Notes: a model not told the origin generated them from the letters alone. Positions 25,273 to 32,988 are shown, counted from the first letter of the stretch. The stretch: DNA of 64,000 bases from SCTD01 sp963784675 (GCA_963784675.1 CAWASE010000013.1:310001-374000); one strand, 5' to 3'. Numbers and translations: made by a program.

Positions 25273-27777
25273 TCAGCCGGCGAACAGGCCGCTGCTGGGC
25301 TGGGCCTTCGCCTTCTTCGTCTTGCTGGTGGGGGCGGCCGCCGGGGCTGCCGGTGCGGCGGGCGCGGGCGCGGCAGGCACCGGTTCGACCGGCGCGGCGG
25401 GAGCCGGAGTCTGCGGGGCCCTGGTGACCGGTCGCGCCTTCTTGGTCGGGTAGCGCCCCGTCGACTCGTACAGCGTCACGCTGGAACCGAACGAGCGCTC
25501 GCGTCCGGAGCTCGGCGAGGTGTAGGCCGCCTGGCCGCTCCTGATCGGCGCGGCGGGTACGCGGCCGCCGTCGCGGACAGCGAAGCCCGCCTCGGTCAGG
25601 ACGCGCCGCGCCTCGTCGACCGGTAGCCCTCGGACCGACGGGACCACGATCGTGCGACCGTCGACGGCGCTGCGGCCGGGGCGCTCGAAGTCGACGACGT
25701 CGACGCCGTCGAGCGACATCTGCATGGTGCGGCGCCAGATGACGGCCGGGATCGTGCCGCCGTAGACCTGACGGTAGAAGCGACCGTTGATCCGGACGTT
25801 GCGCATCTCCTTGACCGGGTCGTCGACGCCGCTGCCGGGGTAGCCGACCCACACGGCGGTGGCCAGCTGGGGCGTGTAGCCGATGAACCAGGCGGCCCGC
25901 GAGCCGTTGGTCGTGCCGGTCTTGCCGGCGGCGGGACGGCCGATGGACGCCGAGCGCCCGGTGCGTCCCGGCGTGCTGCCGTCGATGACCCCGCGCAGCA
26001 CCGAGCTGACCGTGTCGGCGATCTCGGCGTCCAGCACCTGCGTGCAGCCGGGCTGGGACAGCGCGACCTTCTCGTTGTTGCGGTCGGTGATGGCGTCGAC
26101 GGGGGTGGGCCCGCAGAACAGGCCGCGTGCGGCGAAGGTGGCGTAGGCCGCAGCCATCGCGAGCGGGCTCACCTCGTTCGTGCCGAGCACGAAGGAGCCG
26201 CCGCGCAGCAGCTGGCCGGTGGGTCGCCCGCTCTGGAACTGCCGGACGCCCATGGACTCGGCGAGGGCGGCCGCCGGCTCGACGCCCACCCGCTCCTCGA
26301 GCTGGATGAAGTAGGTGTTCACGGAGTCGTGCGTCGCACCCTCGAGGGTGAACGTCCCGGACTCGGAGTCGCCGGCGTTCTGCAGCGTGTAGGGCTCGAT
26401 GCCGTCGGCGGTGTAGTTCTTGAAGACCTTGGACGTGTACTTCTGCGGCGCGTAGAGCGTGAAGCCCAGCGGGATGCCCTGCTTGATGGCTTCCGCGAGC
26501 ACGAAGGCCTTGAACGTCGAGCCGGCCTGGAAGCCGCTGGAGCCGCCGATCGCCAGGTTGACCTTGGTGTGGCCCGGCAGATCCTTCTCGGTGTACCGGC
26601 GGTTGACCGCCATGGCCTTCACCCGGCCCGTACCGGGCTCGATGACGTTGGCGACGGCCGCGGCCTGGAACGGGTCGGCCGGGGGCACCGTCTCCTCGAC
26701 CGCACGCTGCGCCGCCAGCTGGACGGTCGGGTCGAGCGAGGTCCGGATCGTCAGACCGCCGCCGAGCAGGGCGTTCTGCCGCTCCTCACGGGTCTTGCCC
26801 AACGCCTTGCCCAGGTCGGTGTCCTCCAGCGCACGCCGGACGTAGTCGCAGAAGTAGGGGAAGCGCACCGCCGGGTTCTCGCAGCCGCTGACCACCGGCT
26901 TGATCGTGAACAGCGGGCGGCCGGGCTGGCTGCGCTCGGCCGACGCCTTGGCACGGTCGGCCTCGGTGATGAAGCCCTCGGTGGCCATCCGGGTCAGCAC
27001 CAGGTTGCGACGCTGGATCACCGCCTCCAGGTAGGACTTGTCCTTCTGCGCCTTCACCGGGTCGAACCGGCCCGGGCTCTGCACGATGCCGGCGAGCGTG
27101 GCGCCCTCGGACAGCGTGAGGTCCTTCACGGCCTTGCCGAAGTAGAAGTTGGCGGCCGTGCCGATCCCGTAGACACCGTTGCCGTAGTAGTTGATGTTCA
27201 GGTAGCGCTCGAGGATCTCGTCCTTGGACAGACGGCCGCCACCGTCCAGCGCCAGCGCGTAGCGGGCCTCCTTGAGCTTGCGGTCCACCGTCTGCGCGCG
27301 TGCGGCCTCCTGCGCGGTCTTGCTGGAGCCGGCGGCCTGGATCAGTGCGTTCTTCACGTACTGCTGGGTGAGCGTCGAGCCGCCCTGGCTGACGCCGTTC
27401 GCCTTGAGGTTCTCCAAGGCCGCCCGCGCGGTGCCCTTGTAGTCGATGCCGTTGTGGGCGTAGAAGCGGGCGTCCTCGATGGCGATGACGGCCTTGCGGG
27501 TCAGCTCGGGCACCGTCGACAGCGGTGCATTGATCCGGTTCTCCTTGTACAGCGTGGCGATCAACGAGCCGTCCGCGGCCAGGATGCGGCTGCGCAGCGC
27601 CGGCGGCTCGTCGAGCAGGTTGTCGGGCAGGACGAGGAACTCGTCCGCCCCCGCCTTCGCGGCCAGACCCAGCCCACCGACGACGGGGAGCGCGACGCCG
27701 GCGAGGAGCAGACCGGTCAGGGCGCTGGCCAGCAGCGCGACGAACAGGCGGGAGGAGATGCTCGCAGACCGGCTCAC
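25273..27777 (-). CDS. Class A penicillin-binding protein with PASTA domain
   Basis: Bifunctional peptidoglycan synthase, 834 residues. It has a short cytoplasmic start and one transmembrane helix (10-40). The GT51 glycosyltransferase domain has catalytic Glu in AIEDARFYAHNGID (E101) and GGSTLTQQYVKNAL. The transpeptidase domain has S420 in QAGSTFKAF, SVNTYFIQLEERVG and K619 in GKTGTTNGS. One PASTA repeat follows (VPSVRGLPVDEARRVLTEAG), then a Pro/Ala-rich tail ending in a Lys-rich segment. It corresponds by neighbourhood to the ponA2-type PBP beside whiB4 in Mycobacterium. The start is GTG 27777, 7 nt after TATCCT, again a leaderless layout. Confidence 0.95.
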   Translation of the reverse strand: MSRSASISSRLFVALLASALTGLLLAGVALPVVGGLGLAAKAGADEFLVLPDNLLDEPPALRSRILAADGSLIATLYKENRINAPLSTVPELTRKAVIAIEDARFYAHNGIDYKGTARAALENLKANGVSQGGSTLTQQYVKNALIQAAGSSKTAQEAARAQTVDRKLKEARYALALDGGGRLSKDEILERYLNINYYGNGVYGIGTAANFYFGKAVKDLTLSEGATLAGIVQSPGRFDPVKAQKDKSYLEAVIQRRNLVLTRMATEGFITEADRAKASAERSQPGRPLFTIKPVVSGCENPAVRFPYFCDYVRRALEDTDLGKALGKTREERQNALLGGGLTIRTSLDPTVQLAAQRAVEETVPPADPFQAAAVANVIEPGTGRVKAMAVNRRYTEKDLPGHTKVNLAIGGSSGFQAGSTFKAFVLAEAIKQGIPLGFTLYAPQKYTSKVFKNYTADGIEPYTLQNAGDSESGTFTLEGATHDSVNTYFIQLEERVGVEPAAALAESMGVRQFQSGRPTGQLLRGGSFVLGTNEVSPLAMAAAYATFAARGLFCGPTPVDAITDRNNEKVALSQPGCTQVLDAEIADTVSSVLRGVIDGSTPGRTGRSASIGRPAAGKTGTTNGSRAAWFIGYTPQLATAVWVGYPGSGVDDPVKEMRNVRINGRFYRQVYGGTIPAVIWRRTMQMSLDGVDVVDFERPGRSAVDGRTIVVPSVRGLPVDEARRVLTEAGFAVRDGGRVPAAPIRSGQAAYTSPSSGRERSFGSSVTLYESTGRYPTKKARPVTRAPQTPAPAAPVEPVPAAPAPAAPAAPAAAPTSKTKKAKAQPSSGLFAG

Positions 27778-27784
27778 CCGGCCC

Positions 27785-27790
27785 AGGATA
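27785..27790 (-). promoter_or_regulatory. -10 element TATCCT of the PBP gene (leaderless)
   Basis: On the minus strand TATCCT is followed by 7 nt and the GTG at 27777. Confidence 0.5.
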
Positions 27791-28009
27791 CGGCGCGGCG
27801 ACGCTGTCGGACGCTGTTCGGCCGGACGCGGAGCACTCCCGGGCGGGTCGCGGCTGCGTCGTTCGGCCAGGCCGGCGCGCTCGGGTAGCTCGAAAGGACT
27901 AGTCGAAGATGGGTAGATGGGAGGTTGTGGGGGAATGTCCGAAATTCATACCCTCGTGAGGCCGGTCACACGTCGGGGACCGGATCCCCTCACGTCAGGA
28001 ACCTCCTGC

Positions 28010-28324
28010 ATGACCGCCCTCGGCCTCCGTGACCCGAAGCCCACCGATCCGACCGCGTGGGCGGCCGAGTCGGCCTGCCGCAACGCCGACCCGGACGAGC
28101 TGTTCGTCACCGGCGCGGCCCAGAACCGCGCGAAGGCCGTATGCATGGGCTGCCCGGTACGCACGGAGTGCCTGTCGGACGCGTTGGACAACCGCGTCGA
28201 GTTCGGCGTCTGGGGCGGCATGACCGAGCGAGAGCGCCGGGCGCTGCTGCGCCGCCGCCCCGAGGTCACCTCGTGGCGGCTGCTGCTCGAGCAGGCGCGC
28301 GCCGAGCACGTCCGCGCGGGGTAG
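28010..28324 (+). CDS. wblA: WhiB-like regulator, WblA/WhiB4 type
   Basis: An iron-sulfur transcription factor of 104 residues. Four cysteines bind the cluster (SACRN, then AVCMGCPVRTEC). The WhiB turn is VEFGVWGGMTERERRALLRR. The segment DPDELFVTGAAQNRAKAVC matches the Streptomyces WblA / mycobacterial WhiB4 subgroup, regulators of development, antibiotic production and redox stress. Placement next to a class A PBP and near ArsA-like ATPases supports this. ATG 28010 follows AGGAACCTCC. ATG 27935 is an in-frame alternative adding 25 residues. A TTGTGG-N16/17-CATACC promoter-like pair sits at 27925-27952, and a hairpin GGGGA/TCCCC at 27975-27989 would lie in the leader of the shorter form. Confidence 0.88.
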   Translation: MTALGLRDPKPTDPTAWAAESACRNADPDELFVTGAAQNRAKAVCMGCPVRTECLSDALDNRVEFGVWGGMTERERRALLRRRPEVTSWRLLLEQARAEHVRAG

Positions 28325-28366
28325 CCCGGCGGGCTCTTCAACGCGGCTGTCGCGGGTTCGACCCCT

Positions 28367-28383
28367 GCGGGGCCACCCCCCGC
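28367..28383 (+). terminator. GC-rich hairpin after wblA
   Basis: GCGGGG-CCACC-CCCCGC forms a perfect 6-bp stem about 40 bp after the wblA stop. There is no T-run, so termination strength is uncertain. The sequence just before it (28350-28376) reads like a tRNA T-arm and 3' acceptor strand without a 5' half. Confidence 0.35.
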
Positions 28384-28492
28384 GCGGCGCGGCTCGGCGC
28401 GTCGGGTGCGGGTCGGCTGCCGTGCGTGGCTCCGCGCCGACAGGGGAAGGACAGCACCGTCGGCGTCGCCGGTCCGGAGCAAGGAGAGCGCC

Positions 28493-28936
28493 ATGCCCGT
28501 CGAGGGTGAGTACGAGCCCAGCCCCGCGCAGTGGGTACGCGACCAGGTCGCGGCGTACGAGGCCAGCGGCGGCACCAGGGCGAACACGCTGCGCGACCGC
28601 GGCATCCCCGTCGTGATCGTCACGACCCGGGGTGCCAAGAGCGGCAAGGTCCGCAAGCTCGGGCTGATGCGCGTCGAGCACGACGGTGCGTACGCCCTCG
28701 TCGCGTCGATGGGTGGGGCGCCGAAGAACCCGGTCTGGTACCACAACCTGAAGGCCGACCCGACGGCCCTGGAGATCCAGGACGGACCCGAGCCGCGCGA
28801 CTACGTGGCGCGTGAGGTCGACGGCGAGGAGCGGGACCGGTGGTGGGACCGGGCCGTCGCGGTGTTCCCCGACTACGCCGACTACGCCAAGAAGACCGAG
28901 CGCGTGATCCCGGTATTCGTCGCCGAACCGGTCTAG
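28493..28936 (+). CDS. Deazaflavin (F420)-dependent nitroreductase-family protein
   Basis: A 147-residue protein of the Ddn/DUF385 family, which uses F420H2 to reduce quinones, enones or nitro compounds. Family features visible are VVIVTTRGAKSGKVRKLGLM (cofactor phosphate-binding KSGKxR), GAYALVASMGGAPKNPVWYHN and the C-terminal YADYAKKTERVIPVFV. ATG 28493 is preceded by AAGGAGAG. The gene stands alone between wblA and the MerR fusion gene on the same strand. The physiological substrate is unknown; quinone reduction is common in the family. Confidence 0.92.
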   Translation: MPVEGEYEPSPAQWVRDQVAAYEASGGTRANTLRDRGIPVVIVTTRGAKSGKVRKLGLMRVEHDGAYALVASMGGAPKNPVWYHNLKADPTALEIQDGPEPRDYVAREVDGEERDRWWDRAVAVFPDYADYAKKTERVIPVFVAEPV

Positions 28937-28996
28937 CCGGTCTGCACCCGGGCGGCCACGTCCGGGCCCGTGGGCACGTCGAGCGGCCGGGATCTG

Positions 28997-29027
28997 TTGA
29001 CCCTCGACCAGGTCGAGGCAGGACAGT
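28997..29027 (+). promoter_or_regulatory. MerR-type promoter with operator in a 19-bp spacer
   Basis: A -35 TTGACC (28997-29002) and a -10-like GACAGT (29022-29027) are separated by 19 bp, the over-long spacing typical of MerR-controlled promoters. The spacer contains a perfect 17-bp palindrome, CCTCGACC-A-GGTCGAGG (29002-29018). Six nt separate the -10 from the ATG of the MerR fusion gene, so the mRNA would be leaderless and the gene autoregulated. This is inference from the layout. Confidence 0.65.
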
Positions 29028-29033
29028 GCGCTG

Positions 29034-30053
29034 ATGGAGAACGAGGTCCTCGGGATCGGGCAGCTGGCGCGAGCCAGCGGCCTGACGGTCAGCGCGCTGA
29101 GGTTCTACGACGCCGCCGGTGTCCTGGTGCCGGCGCAGGTGGACGCGCACTCGGGCTACCGCCGCTACCGGGCGGACCAGGTGATCGAGGCGCGGCTGGT
29201 CGCGCGGCTGCGTCGCGCGGCGATGCCGTTGGCCGAGATCCGGCGTGTGCTGACGCACCGGTGCGACAGCGCGCAGGTCGACCGGCTGCTGGCCGCGCAC
29301 CTGGGCCGGCTCGAGCTGGGGCTGTCCGACGCCCGGGCCCTGCTCTCCAGCGTCCGCACCCTGCTCGACCACGAGGAGAACCCGATGATCGATACCACCC
29401 GCCTGACCACCACCGGCCCCGTGCTCGCCACCGCCCTGCGCGCTGTGCGGTACGCCGTCGGCGGCGACCCCGAGCACCCGGCGCTGCACGGCGTGCTGCT
29501 GGAGGCGGGCCCCGGCGGCCTCACGCTCGTCGCCACCGACCGGCACCGGCTCGCCCTGTCGACCGTGCCGGCGGACGTCGACGGCCCACCGATGGCCCTC
29601 GTCGCCCCGGCCTCGTTCGTCGACGATCTGCTGGCCGTCCTGACCGAGGGCACGGTGACCGTGGCGATGGCCGACGGACTGACCGTCGTGCACGGATCGC
29701 AGACCCGCACCTCGCCGGCGCTCGACGTGGAGTTCCCCGACTACCGACGGCTGGTCCGGACCGGCAGCGATCCCGGGCACCGGGTGCCGATCGACGTCGC
29801 TGCGTTGCGGCGAGAGCTCCACGCGCAGCCGCTGCGCGAGATCCACCGCGACGGGGCGGTGCTGCAGGCAGCGGTGCTCGACCTGCCGGTGGGGGAGGTG
29901 GGGGTGAACCGCGAGTTCCTGCTGCAGGCCCTCGACGCGCACACCAGCGACGAGCTCGTCCTGGAGCTCGACGGTCCGATCAGCCCGCTCGCGCTCCGCG
30001 ACCCGATCGACGCCGGGACGTTCAGCCTGCTGATGCCGATCCGGATGGACTGA
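29034..30053 (+). CDS. MerR regulator fused to a DnaN-like sliding-clamp module
   Basis: A 339-residue fusion. Residues 1-75 are a MerR winged helix (LGIGQLARASGLTVSALRFY; SGYRRYRADQVIEARLVARL), followed by a dimerisation coiled coil to about 113. From 118 to the end the protein resembles domains 2 and 3 of the DNA polymerase III beta clamp: LRAVRYAVGGDPEHPALHGV, LTLVATDRHRLALSTVP, VEFPDYRRLVRTG, FLLQALDAHTSDELVLEL and a DnaN-like ending FSLLMPIRMD. Clamp domain 1 is absent, so a normal ring is unlikely. MerR effector domains usually bind small molecules or metals; here the clamp-like module takes that place. It lies downstream of its own MerR-type promoter and converges with the ArsA-like genes. 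Confidence 0.88.
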   Translation: MENEVLGIGQLARASGLTVSALRFYDAAGVLVPAQVDAHSGYRRYRADQVIEARLVARLRRAAMPLAEIRRVLTHRCDSAQVDRLLAAHLGRLELGLSDARALLSSVRTLLDHEENPMIDTTRLTTTGPVLATALRAVRYAVGGDPEHPALHGVLLEAGPGGLTLVATDRHRLALSTVPADVDGPPMALVAPASFVDDLLAVLTEGTVTVAMADGLTVVHGSQTRTSPALDVEFPDYRRLVRTGSDPGHRVPIDVAALRRELHAQPLREIHRDGAVLQAAVLDLPVGEVGVNREFLLQALDAHTSDELVLELDGPISPLALRDPIDAGTFSLLMPIRMD

Positions 30054-30147
30054 CGAGCCGGAGCGGCACCCCGCGGCCCCACCCACCCACCCCCGCAAAC
30101 CCCGGGCTGATCATCAGAAGGCCGGCAGCGCGGCCGCGCACGCCGGC

Positions 30148-31293
30148 TCAGGCCGGGACGGCTGCTTCGCGTCCGCCGGCGAGGTCCTCGCCCACCGAGC
30201 GCAGGCCGGCCAGGTCGTGCACGTCGCCCGGCTGGGCAGCGACCTCGACGACGGGCACGCCCGGGTGCGCGCCGGTGAAGCGCTCCTGCAGCCGCCGCTC
30301 GCGGCCGGCCAGCGCGACGCGCTCGGCGTGCAGCCGCAGCACCGACGCCGCCAGCTCGTGGCCGCCGTCGGCCTCCAGCACCTCGGCGGCGACGGTGGAC
30401 CGTTCGGTCGTCAGGGTGGACGCGCCGGACCGGTGGACGCGGTTGATGACGACGCCGGCCAGCGGCATGGCCTCCTCGCCCAGCCGCTCGACGAAGTAGG
30501 CCGCCTCGCGCAGCGCGTCGCGCTCGGGGGCGGCGATGACGACGAACTGCGTGCCGTCGGCCTTGAGCAGGTCGTAGGTCGCCTGGGCGCGCTCGCGGAA
30601 GCCGCCGAACATGGTCTCCAGGGCAGCGACGAACGCCGAGACGTCCTGCAGCACCTGGGCTCCGATGATCTTGGTGATCACCGAGGTGACGAGACTGAAC
30701 CCGGTCGTGACGACCTTCAGGTAGGCCTTGCCGCTGGCCTTGGCCGGGGCCAGCAGCAGCCGGATGAGTCGGCCGTCCAGGAACGTCGTGAGCCGTTCGG
30801 GCGCGTCGAGGAAGTCCAGTGCGGACCGGGTCGGCGGGGTGTCGACGACGATGAGGTCGTAGTCGGCGGTGGCCTTGAGCTGGCCGAGCTTCTCCATCGC
30901 CATGTACTCCTGCGTCCCGGCGAAGGAGGAGGAGAGCGCGACGTAGAAGGGGTTCTCCAGGATGGCCTGAGCCTTGTCGGGCTCGGCGTGCGTGACGACG
31001 ATGTCGTCGAACGTGCGCTTCATGTCGAGCATCATCGCGTCCAGGGAGCCCCCGGCGGAGGTGTCGATCCCGGTGACGGCGCGGGGGGTGTTGTCCAGCT
31101 CGGACAGGCCCATCGACTGCGCCAGGCGCCTGGCCGGGTCGATCGTCAGCACGACGGTGCGGCGGCCACGCTCGGCCGCGCGCAGCGCCAGCGACGCCGC
31201 CGTGGTGGTCTTGCCGACCCCGCCTGAGCCGGTGCAGACCAGGATCTTGGCGGTGTCGAGCACGTGGTCGACGTCGAAGGCCGGGGCGCTCAT
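30148..31293 (-). CDS. ArsA/GET3-like anion-transporting ATPase (second of pair)
   Basis: A 381-residue P-loop ATPase. It has the deviant Walker A CTGSGGVGKTTTAASLALRA, the switch region TIDPARRLAQSMGLSELDNTPR and the Walker B/switch II LIVVDTPPTRSALDFLDAP. The family includes ArsA and the tail-anchored-protein factor Get3, but in actinobacteria this paired form beside wblA/whiB4 has no assigned cargo. A helical, hydrophobic insert (LVTSVITKIIGAQVLQDVSA) could be a client- or partner-binding groove. The start overlaps the stop of the first ATPase (ATGA), so the two are made together and may form a heterodimer. The gene converges with the MerR fusion gene. Confidence 0.9.
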   Translation of the reverse strand: MSAPAFDVDHVLDTAKILVCTGSGGVGKTTTAASLALRAAERGRRTVVLTIDPARRLAQSMGLSELDNTPRAVTGIDTSAGGSLDAMMLDMKRTFDDIVVTHAEPDKAQAILENPFYVALSSSFAGTQEYMAMEKLGQLKATADYDLIVVDTPPTRSALDFLDAPERLTTFLDGRLIRLLLAPAKASGKAYLKVVTTGFSLVTSVITKIIGAQVLQDVSAFVAALETMFGGFRERAQATYDLLKADGTQFVVIAAPERDALREAAYFVERLGEEAMPLAGVVINRVHRSGASTLTTERSTVAAEVLEADGGHELAASVLRLHAERVALAGRERRLQERFTGAHPGVPVVEVAAQPGDVHDLAGLRSVGEDLAGGREAAVPA

Positions 31294-32288
31294 CGGGGCT
31301 CTCCGGCCATGCCCTGCGCGGTGAGCAGCCCGGCGAGCTCGTACAGGCCCGACAGGTCGACGGAGTCCGGCAGCAGCGGCAGCTCGTAGGACGGCTTGTG
31401 CAGCCCACCGAGGGCGTCGCGACCGCGCTCCTCCAGCGCCACCCGGGTGGCGTGGTCGCCGGCCTCGGCCAGCAGCATCGTCACCAGGTCGTCGGGCGCG
31501 TCGATCCCGGCCTTGTCCAGACCGGCGACGAGCTCGCCGCGGTCCAGCGTGCCGTGCTCGGCAGCGGTCAGTGCCGCCGGCGCGAGCATGGGGGTGCGGA
31601 CGGCGTTGACGACGACCCCGCCGACGGGCAACCCGATCGCCTCGAGCTCGGTGACGCCGTCCAGGGTCTCCTGCACGGGCATCTCCTCCAGCAGCGTCAC
31701 CAGGTGCACGGCCGTCTGCGGTGAGCGCAGCACCGCCATCACGCCGTCGGACTGGTTCTTCAGCGGCCCGACCTTGGCCAGCCCGCCGACCTCGGCGCTG
31801 ATGTTGAGGAAGCGCGCGATCCGGCCGGTCGGCGGCGCGTCGAGGACGACGGCGTCGTAGGCGGGACGCCCGCCCTCGGCGCGGACGACGGCCTCTTTGA
31901 CCTTGCCGGTGAGCAGGACGTCCCGCAGCCCCGGTCCGACGGTCGTCGCGAAGTCGATGGCACCGATCCGACGCAGCGTGCGGGCGGCGATGCCGGTCGG
32001 GGACACCCGGTAGAACATGTGCAGGTAGTCCAGCAGCGCGTCCTCGGGGTCGATCGAGAGCGCATAGAGGTCGCCACCGCCGGGCGCGAGAGCGACCTTG
32101 CGCTCCTCGTAGGGCAGCGGCGGGGTGTCGAACAGCTGCGCGATGCCCTGGCGCCCCTCGACCTCGGTGAGCAGCACCCGTCTGCCACCGGCAGCGAGGG
32201 CGAGCGCGAGAGCGGCCGCCACCGTCGTCTTGCCGGTGCCACCCTTGCCGGTCACGACGTGCAGCCGCACGTCCGGGAAGTCCGCCAC
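31290..32288 (-). CDS. ArsA/GET3-like anion-transporting ATPase (first of pair)
   Basis: A 332-residue P-loop ATPase with the deviant Walker A VVTGKGGTGKTTVAAALALA and switch II AVVLDAPPTGRIARFL. It has the P-loop neighbour TEVEGRQGIAQLFD in place of the DPA motif of its partner, suggesting that the two proteins have diverged roles. LEEMPVQETLDGVTELEAIG is typical of the group. The start is GTG 32288, 6 nt after TACGCT on the minus strand. The frame is open further upstream but lacks similarity there. It is divergent from the second wbl gene, matching the arrangement of SCO3577/3578-like and Rv3679/3680-like pairs. Confidence 0.9.
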   Translation of the reverse strand: MADFPDVRLHVVTGKGGTGKTTVAAALALALAAGGRRVLLTEVEGRQGIAQLFDTPPLPYEERKVALAPGGGDLYALSIDPEDALLDYLHMFYRVSPTGIAARTLRRIGAIDFATTVGPGLRDVLLTGKVKEAVVRAEGGRPAYDAVVLDAPPTGRIARFLNISAEVGGLAKVGPLKNQSDGVMAVLRSPQTAVHLVTLLEEMPVQETLDGVTELEAIGLPVGGVVVNAVRTPMLAPAALTAAEHGTLDRGELVAGLDKAGIDAPDDLVTMLLAEAGDHATRVALEERGRDALGGLHKPSYELPLLPDSVDLSGLYELAGLLTAQGMAGEPR

Positions 32289-32294
32289 CCGGGC

Positions 32295-32300
32295 AGCGTA
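32295..32300 (-). promoter_or_regulatory. -10 element TACGCT of the ATPase pair (leaderless)
   Basis: On the minus strand TACGCT is followed by 6 nt and the GTG at 32288. Confidence 0.45.
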
Positions 32301-32332
32301 GTTGCGCCTGCCGCCGACCGCTGACGAGTCCT

Positions 32333-32352
32333 CGGTAAGTCCGCTCTTACCG
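32333..32352. promoter_or_regulatory. Inverted repeat between the ATPase pair and the second wbl gene
   Basis: CGGTAAG-TCCGCT-CTTACCG, 7-bp perfect arms with a 6-bp spacer. It lies about 45 bp before the ATPase GTG and about 110 bp before the wbl ATG, where a dimeric regulator could control both directions. A second, weaker repeat CTTGC-GCCG-GCAAG follows at 32363-32376. Confidence 0.5.
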
Positions 32353-32459
32353 TCGAGACATTCTTGCGCCGGCAAGCAGGAGCGGTCGGCGGCGCGCCGA
32401 ATACCCCTGTGAGTCTGGACACACGGCGGCGCGGCTGCCGCACAGGAGCAGGAGCACCC

Positions 32460-32798
32460 ATGCACACCCCCCGTCTGGTAGCCGACCGGCAGATCGAGCC
32501 CACCTGGCGCGGCGACGCCCTCTGCAGGCAGCGCAACGCCGGCTACTTCTTCGCGCCGCCGCACTTCGAGCGCAAAGAGGAGAAGAAGGCGCGCGAGGGT
32601 GCTGCGCGGGCGCTCTGCGGCGGCTGCAAGGTGCAGCGTCAGTGCCTGGACTACGCCCTGGCCGTGCAGGAGCCGCACGGCATCTGGGGTGGTCTGAACG
32701 AGATCGAGCGCCGCCGGGTGCTCCGCGCGCAGGCCCGGGCCGCCGAGGCCGCAGCGTCGCCCCCGGCCGCGGAGGCGGTCGCCACCCCCGCGGGGTAG
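32460..32798 (+). CDS. WhiB-like regulator (second, subgroup unassigned)
   Basis: A 112-residue Wbl protein. The four cluster cysteines are in GDALCRQRNAGYFF and RALCGGCKVQRQC, and the WhiB turn is EPHGIWGGLNEIERRRVLRA. It differs from WblA in having a charged insert, ERKEEKKAREGAA, between the first cysteine and the CxxC pair, and a KVQ instead of PV after the CxxC. The C-terminus is an Ala/Pro-rich tail. ATG 32460 follows AGGAGCAGGAGCACCC. It is divergent from the ArsA-like pair and 25 bp upstream of a DUF4177 gene. Probably redox- or NO-responsive, as in the family. Confidence 0.9.
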   Translation: MHTPRLVADRQIEPTWRGDALCRQRNAGYFFAPPHFERKEEKKAREGAARALCGGCKVQRQCLDYALAVQEPHGIWGGLNEIERRRVLRAQARAAEAAASPPAAEAVATPAG

Positions 32799-32810
32799 CC
32801 GAGCACTGGA

Positions 32811-32816
32811 TAGGCT
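32811..32816 (+). promoter_or_regulatory. -10 element TAGGCT of the DUF4177-RidA operon (leaderless)
   Basis: TAGGCT lies 7 nt before the ATG at 32824, just after the wbl stop. Confidence 0.5.
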
Positions 32817-32823
32817 CGCCCCC

Positions 32824-32985
32824 ATGACCACGTGGGAGTACGCCACCGTCCCCCTGCTCGTGCACGCGACGAAGCAGATCCTCGACAACTGGGGACAGGA
32901 CGGCTGGGAGCTCGTCCAGGTCATCCCCGGTCCGGGTGGCGGCGAGCAGCTCGTCGCCTACCTCAAGCGCCCGAAGCAGGCCTGA
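32824..32985 (+). CDS. DUF4177-like small protein
   Basis: A 53-residue protein: WEYATVPLLVHATKQILDNW, then GQDGWELVQVIPGPGGGEQL and a basic end AYLKRPKQA. The order WEY...LDNWGxxGWELV is the hallmark of the DUF4177/YqgB-like small proteins found directly upstream of the RidA-family gene in actinobacteria (the position of Rv3678A in M. tuberculosis). The ATG follows a -10 hexamer by 7 nt. The stop is 3 bp before the RidA ATG. Function is unknown. Confidence 0.88.
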   Translation: MTTWEYATVPLLVHATKQILDNWGQDGWELVQVIPGPGGGEQLVAYLKRPKQA

Positions 32986-32988
32986 GGC

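Noticed and set aside
32289..32924. N-terminal extension of the first ArsA-like ATPase
   Set aside because: Open frame, but it crosses the whole divergent wbl gene; the -10 element and P-loop position place the start at 32288.
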